Shown in pieces: positions 13,401 to 23,427 of a stretch of DNA of 64,000 nt. The translations under genes and the position numbers were made by a program. This stretch comes from Apteryx mantelli (Eukaryota; Chordata; Aves; Apterygiformes; Apterygidae): positions 76,301,268-76,365,267 of the forward strand of contig NC_089981.1 of NCBI RefSeq assembly GCF_036417845.1. The letters run 5' to 3'. Positions within the stretch are counted from its first letter, which is position 1. Each line of letters begins with the position of its first letter. The notes beneath the pieces were generated by a model, which worked only from the letters and a program-made list of their open reading frames with translations, ran no database searches and was not told the origin of the DNA.

Positions 13401-13476
13401 CAGGCACTGACACCTACCTGTGTAGTACTTTTACCTTACCCTATTAATATAGTATTTGCCAGCAGAATTTTGTGTA

Positions 13477-13494
13477 GCCACTAGATGGCCCTGG
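13477..13494 (+). promoter_or_regulatory. CTCF-like motif
   Basis: GCCACTAGATGGCCCTGG matches CCASYAGRKGGCR at all but the last position, and the flanking bases also look CTCF-like. It sits beside a small GC-rich patch (13490-13560). It could act as an insulator or loop anchor between the distal and proximal CpG islands. Motif match only; binding is inference. Confidence 0.45.
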
Positions 13495-14399
13495 TAGGGG
13501 GGTCCGCAGGCACCGTCAGCAGCCCTGCCATGGCGTGCGGGTGCCCTAGAACCACCCCGTCCTTTCTTAGATATTACCTTAAGCAAATACTTCTTAAAAA
13601 GTTTTTTTTTCCAGCTGTGCATGTAGTTCTCAAAAGATCCTAAATACGTTGTGTCTTTGCTGCAATACAGTACATCTCAGAGATAACCAGCCCAAAATAT
13701 CTCTGGCCTTTCCTCTCAGTTCTTCCCGTCCTGCCCATCTGCTGCCTCCTGCTTCGCTCTTCCCAGCCACAAGTGCCTGGAAAACACCTTGGTTTCATCC
13801 AGATATGTAATGGGATGCTTCAAAACAGCAGTCATGAGAATTTGTGGGAGTAATGTTTTTGCATCTGAATGCTCATGAAATAGAAATGCAAAAGTCATTT
13901 TCTGCTTGGAGTGAAGATTAGGAGAAATGTCTCTGTGCTTATTACAGGAAAACATCTTCTATTTTGTCACAGCTTTAAAAAAGAAGTGTTTCTCTAATTC
14001 TTACACAATAAAGGTGGAATTCTACCAAGTATCTGATGACAAACCAAACCACAATAGTGAAATATGAGCCTCTTGTTCGTGTCATTGAAGTCTCAGAAGG
14101 GAATTACAGTCTTTAGCAGGGTTCATTTGAGGTACACTACTTAAGGTAATAGGGCTGGACAATCTTATTAAGATTTATTTCAATCCCATTTAAACATGGG
14201 TTCAAAAGTACAGCTGGAACTGTACTGGCTTTATCTTTGACTTACAGAAGAGATTGGAAAAAGAGGTAAACAGAAAACACAGTCAATCAGTCTGCTAGGC
14301 TATGAGCCTGCAGCATATAGAGAGCATATATTTGTGCCTGGCAGGCTTGGAGGCTGAGGAAATCAGAACAAACTTTTGTCCTTCTTACATTGCATAGGC

Positions 14400-14416
14400 T
14401 TTTTTTTTTTTTTTTT
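14400..14416. repeat. Poly(T) tract
   Basis: A 17-base T run in AT-rich non-coding DNA. Confidence 0.85.
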
Positions 14417-14775
14417 AACTGGATTTAAGAGATATTGCACCACTGTGGGAGGAAGCGGGGAACAAAACAATTGCTTCTGTTCTTCCCTAATGGTAGTTCA
14501 TCATACTCACTGGAGCTGTTCCAGACCTGAATTTGTCCATACTCATTTGCAAAATGCACAGTTTAGGAAAAATACATTTTCAAACATTTCAGCTTGTGTT
14601 GCAAATTCCCTAAGCAGTCTGAGATGTTTACAAAGCTCCTAGTGCGTTGGGCTTGTCCTCCCCCAGATAACGATACATGACGACAGTAATCCTTCTATCT
14701 CACTTTAAGTGCTTGCTCTTGCTTCTGTTGAAGTGGTTCAGATTGTGGGTTATTCTGCAATATTTCCTCTGTTTC

Positions 14776-14818
14776 TTTAGTATAAAAGAAGCATAAAGTA
14801 TTTAGTATAAAAGAAGCA
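14776..14818. repeat. Two-copy tandem duplication, period 25
   Basis: The 18-base unit tttagtataaaagaagca occurs identically at 14776-14793 and 14801-14818. The exact identity suggests a recent local duplication. It lies just upstream of the orphan CpG island, and each copy contains a TATAAAAG box-like string. Confidence 0.85.
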
Positions 14819-14934
14819 GAGGATCCTTCTACCTTGGATAGGAGAATTTGCTCTATAGCAAAAGCAGAAGCCCACTAAATTTGCTGTAGTACCGTTCTTG
14901 TGAGTGGGAATAGATACACTGGGATGCTCCAAAT

Positions 14935-15960
14935 GCCAGGGACAGGCTGCACCTACGCGGACGGCTCGGTCGTGCCCGTGGCCTGAAGCCCAGGGCTTCT
15001 GGGATCAGACACCCTGGAATCCGCAGGCGAAGCCCGGGCTGCCGGCACGCTCCGGCTCCTCTTACAGCCGGCAGCGCAGGGGCCTTTCTAGGGGTCCCCT
15101 CGCGGGACTGCACCCCGCGCGGCCGCGCAGCCCACCCCGCGGGGCGCCCAGCAAGCGAGCACCGCGAGCGGTGGTGGAGCGCTCAAGCCCCTCCTCGCGG
15201 TTGCCTCCGCACGGCGACGTGGCTGAGGCGCTCAGCCCCCACGCAGGTTTTCTCGCTTAGCCAAGGCCTCTTGCGCTCTCGCCCTTCTCGGATCCGGACT
15301 GTCCTCTGCGGCTTGCCGAAACCTGGGAGCGAATGAGCGTATGTCGCGACCCTGGAGGTGCAGAGGCAGCAGAAAGCGTTTTGCCCCTCCTGCCTTTCCA
15401 CGAGGGCTCAGCGGGGAGCCGGACCAAGCGTCGCTGCTCTGGGAGCCTGATTTCACCAGCACTCGCTGCGGTGCCTAAAACTGCACAACCGGCGCTGCCG
15501 TGCGGGACAGGGCCAAGACCGGCATGTTTGGAAGAAAACTAGGGAACTGAATAGCAAGAAAAAACGGCGCCGGCAGTCCTAAGGCCCTGTCACCATAGCA
15601 TTGAGCCACTATTTACAAAACTTCTTCGGCAAGGAGTTTCCACAGGCTCTTTCCTTCGGTTTCAGTTAAACGCAGCGTCGTCGCTGCTCCGCGCTTAAAC
15701 CCTGCCCTGCGAGGCCTGTAACCTAAACACGGAGGCGTTTAAGTCACGCGCTAAAGCAGGAGCACGCGAGGGCGTTAGCTGTGCCGTGGGGGGCCGGCTG
15801 GCGAGGGGGGGCCCCGCGGCCCTGCTGCCCACGGAGCGGCCCCGGCCCCCGCGGCCCCGGCTCCGCGCACACGACGCAGGCGTGCGCCCGCCTGGCAGCA
15901 CCAGGGCAAGACCCCATCTGTTTTCGGTGCCCGAGCGGCGTGAAATACAGATCGGTCGCT
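14935..15960. promoter_or_regulatory. Orphan CpG island, about 1 kb
   Basis: Dense CpG over about 1 kb, with GC-box-like runs and many CGCG strings, bounded on both sides by AT-rich DNA. It resembles a vertebrate promoter CpG island. I found no convincing plus-strand ATG-plus-donor exon. On the minus strand an ATG at 15113 runs 16 codons to a moderate donor (CT|GTAAGAG, GT near 15064-15065). That is the best exon guess, but a weak one. Long open frames on both strands reflect GC-rich composition. It may be the promoter of an unannotated transcript, a further EML1 promoter or an unmethylated enhancer. Confidence 0.6.
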
Positions 15961-16325
15961 GGCAGGAGGGGTGAAAAATTAATGAGATACTCAAAATTGT
16001 TTCTGTTTTAATTTGGAGTTATTAAGGACATTTATTTTTTAAAACACAATATTTGACCTGACAGTGTCCCTTTAAAAATGCTTCACATAAGCTCATTAAA
16101 AGCTTCTGCATGGTATTGTACTTACTGCAATTAGCAAATATTAGTGGATCAACCCAGTTGCAAGATATTTTTTCCCTCCTGTTTTTCTTTTGTTCCTCCA
16201 TCTCCTGCCTGTCATAACCTAAACGTAGCCTAGATTAGATCCTTTCACACATCAGCCTTTCTGTCTGACGAGTTCTGAAGAAGGAGAAATGAAAAAATGT
16301 AAAAGGAATAGAAAATTAACCATTA

Positions 16326-16402
16326 GGAGCCTCTGCCAAATCAAAAGAGGCTCCGAGATTAAGTGTCAAGACTAGCAGCAGTGCCAGTGGCATTAGTGGC
16401 AC
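16326..16402. other. Pair of stem-loops in a conserved-looking segment
   Basis: A perfect 9-bp inverted repeat (GGAGCCTCT at 16326-16334, AGAGGCTCC at 16346-16354, 11-nt loop) is followed about 25 bases later by a second one (GTGCCA at 16381-16386, TGGCAC at 16397-16402). The two hairpins are visible directly. Any function, such as a structured RNA or a palindromic protein-binding site, is inference. No miRNA-length stem is apparent. Confidence 0.5.
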
Positions 16403-19400
16403 TAAGGCACTTAATTCCGATATGATTCAGAATCATTTGTAGCTATCAGTTTATTCCGAGTAAATCCTCTTCCTCCCAGTTCCTTTGTTTGCCATCTCTT
16501 GACAAGCGATGTTGCATATAAATTAACTTGTAAGATATGTGAAGGAGGGATATATTTTCATTTGTATCTGAGGTTTCATGCCTGCAAATGCTACTCTAGA
16601 AATAATGGTAATGAACAGTATTAATAGTTAATAAATCTAATCCTTATTTTGGTTTTGTTTGGTGTTTCTTTGAGCCTTTACTCAGATAAAAAGTATGTGA
16701 AATGAAAGGGAGGTTTTCCTGAAAAAGGACTGGAGCTCATTTTTAGAGATACTTAGATCTTGCTCCATTCAGTGGTAGAGGGCCCAGCTGGCCTGTATCA
16801 TGACCTGCATCTCACTAGATGGTTAGAAACTAGCCTCTGAGATCTTTATTTGTTTGGCAATGAAGCATAAACTTCTAAGTCACTTAATGTCCACAGATGA
16901 CTTGGGTTCCTAGGACAGGACAAAGATTTGGGGTTCTAAGGCACAAATCTTGTGATAGCACTTAGGATCATGGATGCTGGGACTCCAATTTAACTGCCAT
17001 CCCCGCCTTGAAACACTTCTGTTTCATAGGTGTCTGCAGTTCAGACATTTAAGCCCCTCGCATGCCCAAATTTCCACTTTTGTGTGTGCCCACAAATGCC
17101 TGAGTCCTGACAGAACAGATGATAAGCTCTTGTGTCCTATTTTAGCCTGACCAAGACCCTGAAATGTCCTTGTCTGCCTTCTGATAGACATGTTCTGAAA
17201 ATGCCTTTTGCACACCAACAAGAACAGACTTTTCAGAAAGCAGAGTAGCCTCCCTGCTTCCTTGTAATATAACAGGAAAGGTGCTTTGCTGAAGGGATGA
17301 GTGCATTCACGGAGCAGCTGGAAGATCTGGGTCTTATTCCTACAGCCTCTTGAGTGGTTTCAAATCCTCCAGCAGAGGATATCCTAACCTGTGGGTTATA
17401 AAGTGATGCTCGAGCTCTTTCTGGCCTCCTCCTGGCATGTGTGGGTGTGAGTCTGAGCCTTCTGCCTCCTGGAAGAGTGCACCAACAGGCAATTTTTATT
17501 AACAGGAAACGGGAGACTAAAATCCACTGGAAGTTGTTACCGGTCTGTTGCAGAATAGGGTGGCCTGTGCCACTTTTTCTGAAAGAAAGGGATTAGGAGA
17601 AGGGTCTGGGCTAGCATTTTGGGACAAGACTGTGTGGAGAAGCATTTGGGAAGCCATGTAGTAATCAGTGTCAGATCCTGTACAACAGATCTCAACCTTT
17701 TCCCTAGCAGTGCCCACGTGGCCACGCGGGAGAAAGAATGCCGATTCCCTGCCAAGCTGCAACCCTACTTGGCTTGTCTGCGGCGGTTAGTGTTAATGGC
17801 TCTTCTGTCCTGCATGCTAGCTCACAGTGCCTGTGTTTGATGATATCTGGAAGAAAGGCTGACTGTAACAAGGCTGTTAGAGGTTTTTTGGCTTTTTTTC
17901 TGGAAAGAGAACAAAAGAAGAGGTCTGTGATCTTCACTTACTCATTTAACAAATATATGAAAATGTATCCAATCATTATCATCTTCTTTATTTATAACAA
18001 ACCTACCGCATGAGGGCCAGATGTGTGGAACAGCAATCCAACAAACAAGCTTTCATTTAGTGTAAACATTAAAATTATCACATAAAGTTCAGAGATTAGA
18101 GTTTAGAGAGTTTGTTCTGGGGACTCGGGAAATGAAGTTCCATGTTTAAAGGAGAGCCTTTCTTCAGCCATTAATAATCCAGATTTAAGGGCCTAAATCA
18201 CATTTTCCAGTTTTGTTCTTTTCTATTTCAGTTGCTTGAGCCTCTGTTTCTTTTCCTTGATGATGTCCTTTCCCCCGTAATGCACTCCAGCAGGACAGCC
18301 TGCTCTCCAGCCACTTGGAAATCAATCCCAGAGTGTTTCTTCCAGGAGAAAATAGTCTAAGTGCTCACCACTGAACAAGCATGAACCCCCTGAGGGCCAC
18401 TGAGCAGTACTATGCGTTGCTGCTACAAGCAGAAGTTATCAGATGCAAGGTGCCTCCGGGGAGTTTCCTGTCCTGTCTGAAACTGTTCACCCTGAGCCTG
18501 TCTCGATGGTCATTCAAGTCTTTTCATTGATACCAGTGAGCTTTAGCTTGGACTTACTGTGTAGAAAACTGCTCAAACTCTTTGAGGCCCAACTTCTTTT
18601 CTGTCTTCGGTTCTCATTCCGAAAATCTCAAAATCTCATCTGTTATTTTTCTTTTTAATAGTTTCACCCAAACATGCATCAACTGACAAGGATATCTTTG
18701 TCCTGTCATGTCTTGCACAAATGTAATCTCTGTGGCATGCACTGGTTGAACTGAAAAATAGCCTTGATAGCTACTTCCATCGCCTTTCCAGGAATGTATT
18801 TTGGACACAGTCTAGAGATTAATGCCTTGGCCGATAGCGAGGAGCATTAAGAGCAGGACCAAGATAGGGTCAGATTACATAAAAAGAGAAAGGCTGCAAA
18901 ATCCAGTATACAAAGAAGGGAGAAGGGAATATCTCATAGATGAATTTTTCCATATTTCAAAGTTGTTCCACCTGAGGTGAAGCCAGCTATAGCTCTTAAA
19001 AATTAAAGACTATATTTCCATTATATGTTAGGCATGATCTTGCGTTAGCTGCGTCACAAAAAATTTGAAAAGGAGGATAAATATTGTCTATAACTTCAGT
19101 TGCCAAAGAAAATGTAAGTGGTATTATTTTCAGCTGCTTACTCATTCAGAGGGAGCCACAGCACATGAGTCTGGCAGTGCTTTTTGGCTGCTTGAAGCCA
19201 GCAGTTTTTCTCTTCAGGCTTGGAACAGGGTATGTCCAGCTCTTGAGGGGAAGCATGGATAAACCAAAAGTCTGCTGATGTTGCCTGGCTGACATGATAT
19301 GTGTAGTCTAAGCATGTACTGTATGGATCATGAATGGGCAAAGGAAGAGAAAGTGTTTGGGGAAACTTTCAAAAATGGGAGAACAAATTTACTGGTATCT

Positions 19401-19895
19401 CTTGTTTTGCTCCAGTAAGTACACTTGGTATTATATACAAACTTGCTAAAGAAATTATTACTTTTCTCAGTTGTAAAAAGGTTTCATAACAAAGACAGAT
19501 TGAGTCAACAGAGAAAAATAAGAAAGGTCACTGTCGAATAACGTCAGTGAATATATCAAGAAAATATTACTTTGCTGCCGAAATTAAGGTCTGATTATGT
19601 GGCCTGGCTAAGCTGAAGGGACTAAATATTCAGTAACTAAGTATCTCCACCCCAGAGGGTTTTCATTATTATTTGCCAGTTATGCTACCAAACCCTTAAT
19701 ACCTTGCAAAAAAACGTCAGCAGCAAATATTAAAAACAGCTATATTTTACTAGTTACCAGTGAGTCTCTGTATCAAAAGCTAAAAGATGTTGAACACGAG
19801 ATCCTATCAGAAGCAACGGGAAGAGTCATTAATCGCAGCATCACAGATTCATTCCCTCCGGGGACTGCACTAATGGGCACAACAAGCAGCTACTG

Positions 19896-20040
19896 CCGTT
19901 CGCAGTCCTGCTCCCCACGTGCTCCTCGGGTCGAGTCCCGCGCGCAGCCCTCGATCGCACGCGTGCAGACACCTGGCAGCTTCCCGTGCCCGCCCGCGCA
20001 CCACAGCCTCCTCGAGCCACAGCGACTCTGACCGTTTGAA
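19896..20040. other. Short GC- and CpG-rich patch
   Basis: About 145 bases with roughly a dozen CpGs (cgcgcgc, tcgatcgcacgcgtgc) inside AT-rich DNA. It is too short to be a classic CpG island and has no exon signals that I trust. It could be a small unmethylated enhancer or a decayed island. Confidence 0.45.
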
Positions 20041-20572
20041 GGGAGACAGTCATAAGGAAGCAGGTAGCATAACTGAGGAAGCCTCTCTGCTCCTCATTCT
20101 TTCTAGGAATTATTAGTAGATGTGTAGAACTTGCTTAAAAAAAAAAGTATAGCTTCAGAGACATGGTGATATTATAACAGGGAATTAAAAAACCAGCAGC
20201 TCCAAACAGAACCTATTCTAGTTGCAGAATACCTACCACTAAGCTAAGTTATATATTCATAAACAGTCATTTGCGCTATAGGAATGTCACCAGAGGGCCC
20301 AATTTCATTTTCTCCCAATCCACGGCAATTTACAGCACTGTGATTTAAGTCCTGGTCATCATCTTGAGTGTGCCTGGTTGGGGGAGGGGCAGTTAAATCA
20401 CACGAGGCTTTCTTCTTTCTTGGGATTAACTGCACCTCCAGAAGTCATTCAGTGCAATTATTTATTACTTGCATAAATCAGAGCAATGCAAAGATGTCTG
20501 CCAATGAAGTTTAATGACATGTTCTCGCTTCTGTTATTGCTGCAGAATATCTAAGCTGAAAAAGGGATGATT

Positions 20573-20594
20573 CTTTTTTTTTTTGTGTGTGTGT
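20573..20594. repeat. Poly(T) followed by short (TG)n
   Basis: About 12 T followed by a short TG run; simple-sequence DNA. Confidence 0.8.
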
Positions 20595-23393
20595 GAAATG
20601 CTTTATGGTCCCAAGGAAATAATAGACAGTGATTTATTTATGAAATTCCTAGAGCAGGAAGAAGTCACGCTTGGGTCTTGCAGCCATGGAGGGAGATAAA
20701 TAGACTGTCCTAATATATTTAGCTAAAGATGATATAACCCATAGAAAAGCAGACTGAGCAAGACTGAAGCAACATACACAAGCCGGCATGGAAGATCCCA
20801 AGCCAGAGAGCAGACTGTTTAGGTGGAGGCGCTTGTGGGTACTCCCCACCAACAGATGAATCACTGAGGGTATAACTGCCAATTTATACAGCAGTTCCTA
20901 CATTTCTTTTGCCTTTTACCTCAGGAAACCTGTATGAAGCGCTACATATGAGCCACTAAATATTGCTGCGGGGCGATGCCAGGATTCCTTATACGGATGG
21001 GCAGGGCTCAAAGCGCACTTGGCAGCAGGGCCTGGAGATGAAGTTAGTGTCCACACAGAAGTAGTTCGTTCCCCCGCATACATCCTCACGTGGTGGGAGA
21101 GAGAGGGGAATGGGGGTGAGTACCCACCCTACGTGCTGCCCCAAACCCTTGCTCCTGCATGCCACTTTCCCTCAGCTCCTCCGTGGCAATCAGAGAGATT
21201 TCATCTTCTGAAATTGTTGCTCTGGGCAAAATTCTTTCAGCCCTGGGGATCATGACTTAAACAAATAATTTAGCGCAATAATGGAAACCACTGGATAATG
21301 CAATATTTGTTGTTATCATTATATTCAACATCTGGAATTAATGGGCTGTAAAACCCATATGATTTGTGGCAGGGCATCACATTAAGACATCTATAAAAAA
21401 GCAAAGATGTCGCCACTGACAGCATTTAACAATTTTCTCTAGTGCTCTGCTGTCTATTCACCTTGAATGGAAAGTGCTTTCACGCGCCATTGAAGTAGAC
21501 AACCTCCAAGCACAGAGAAATGCTGAGATGCTGCAAGAAGTGACACTGAAGAGCGGGTGTCTGTTCTTCGGCACACAGTGCGCCCACGCGCAGGCCTCAC
21601 ATAGTTCCTTTCCCGCGGAGCTGCGTTATTGCACGCAAATCAGGACAGAATTTGCCCCGTGGCACAGAAAGCGGAAGAGAGCCATTGCAACTGCCTTCCA
21701 GTTTTGCATGACTGCCAGGCAGATTTTAAATTCCTTGTATAAAATTGGTGGTAAAACATATACAGGCCTAAGCTTGTTTCACCAGCTTTTATTGGATACC
21801 AGAAACAGTGCGTACTCATCTTGCAGCGAGGGATACAGAGGCTGTAAGTCGAGAGACCGGCGCTCAAATCCAACAGATCAGCATAAGCCCTTAGGATATT
21901 ATTCTCACTGCAATTACAAGTAACAGCTATGAGGGAAAGAAAAGATAGTAGACTGCCATGTGGTGACTAGAAATATTTCTCGTTAGTTGTATGCATGAAG
22001 ACCGCAGACAAGGATAAATAGTTGTTACTGTAAAGCTCTGAGTGACAAATTGATCCTCATCTCTGTCTCTCCTGGCTGCCTCTAGCTTTTCCGTATGGGA
22101 TACAGTGGTAGGTCATCAGTGTGATCATTTTAAGCCTGGGAAATAAAAAAGCCTGCTTTAAGAGTCTCCTTGTGTGACCCTTGCTTATATTCATAAGCGT
22201 TGCTCACACAAACAGTCCCTCTGATGGCAATGCTTATAGGTAGATGGTGGGGACGATTTCAACGCGACTGCTAGAGCCCGGAGACGGAGGAACAAAGGCT
22301 CCTTTCTCAGAGCTTTGCATCCCTCTGGAAAGCTCTGACTCACTGCACCTCGCGTGGGACTGGCTGCTTAGCAAAACCAACACTGCCATCTTTTTAACCA
22401 CGTTTGCAAGATCGCAGCCTTAGGATACACACAGCATTACTCACTTCAACTGCTTCCATTAATGCTGAAGACACTGGCTTGCACTTAGGCTGTACCAGCT
22501 GCAGAATAGGCTTCTGCGTGAGAGGATTATGGCTACAGTTCAGATGCTCAACATGCCCTAGTGGAAATATTTCACAATGAAGCAATAATATCATTAACAG
22601 TTTGCAAGGCATCACCATTTGCTTTTTTTCTTCTGTTAGATTCTCCATAAGATTTTTATTTTCCTGGTAAGGCTATGAAAAAAATCAAAACAGATTGTTC
22701 CTTTTCCTCATTTTTACAAAAACCAGTTACTTAGGAAATAGCGACAGAATCTCAGGCTCAGTTGTACAGCATAACCACACTTTCATGTCAGTGGCAATAC
22801 AAAATTAAACCTATTGACCTGAGGAGATTTCTGGTCCCCCAACATGTGCCTATCTGCACATGATTGCGTGCAAGCACAAATTAATTCTGGCATAAATTAT
22901 ATGAACTATATTATGTTGCATCAAAATATTTTTCCATTCCTTTGTGTTTCCAAAGATATATATTTTTAAATATCCATCTCTACATTTCTGAGCATATAAT
23001 CCATGTTGCTCGTAGCTGACGCAGGTGTATCAGCTCGTCTCCTGTTTGAGTTAGAGACGCTGTTGGATGTTTCAGAAGATAGGATATGTACTTCTCCAGG
23101 TTGTGCCAGGTTTGACAAATCCACACAAGGCATCCAACAGAAGTCCTTCAACATCGAATTCTTTTATTCCTGGAAGCATACTCTCCCTTTCCAGTGACCT
23201 TGTTATCCTAAGCATGTTCTTATGACATCACCTTAATGCCGTGGCTTAAAACCAGCTTAATTAATTTAGTGTCTCTGCATTGCTGTCTGCTGCCATTGTA
23301 ACCTTACATAAATAAAAAGAAGGTAAGGCACCCAGCTGCCTCTCATGCAGAGTTCTTTGGGTCCCGGACATAACCCGCCAGCTGCGCCCGGGG

Positions 23394-23427
23394 CATCCCT
23401 GAGGAATATGAGGTCCATCCCTGAGGA
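23394..23427. repeat. Two-copy tandem duplication, period 21
   Basis: The 13-base string catccctgaggaa occurs at 23394-23406 and again at 23415-23427 inside a small GC-rich patch. Confidence 0.75.

Larger units (their letters stand above)
1031..14930. other. Non-coding stretch, no gene recognised
   Basis: I see no exon that I can assign. Open frames are at most about 140 codons, overlap on opposite strands and lack recognisable domains. The stretch contains simple repeats, SINE relics and two CTCF-like motifs, listed separately. The region 4900-5180 is mildly GC-rich with a few CpGs but has no clear exon. If the distal exon at 572-599 is real, this is intronic DNA; otherwise it is intergenic. 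Confidence 0.6.

Noticed and set aside
14853..15401. Frames in the orphan CpG island as protein-coding genes
   Set aside because: GC-driven absence of stops; frames overlap on both strands and no recognisable product. Only a weak minus-strand exon guess remains.
17300..17380. Possible MIR-like SINE ('ctggaagatctgggtcttattcc')
   Set aside because: Only one short stretch resembles the consensus; the core and tail cannot be followed.
21474..21923. 149-codon plus-strand frame
   Set aside because: No domain or signal peptide recognised and no splice or promoter context. A B-box-like 'gcgctcaaatcc' near 21862 hints at SINE debris rather than a gene.
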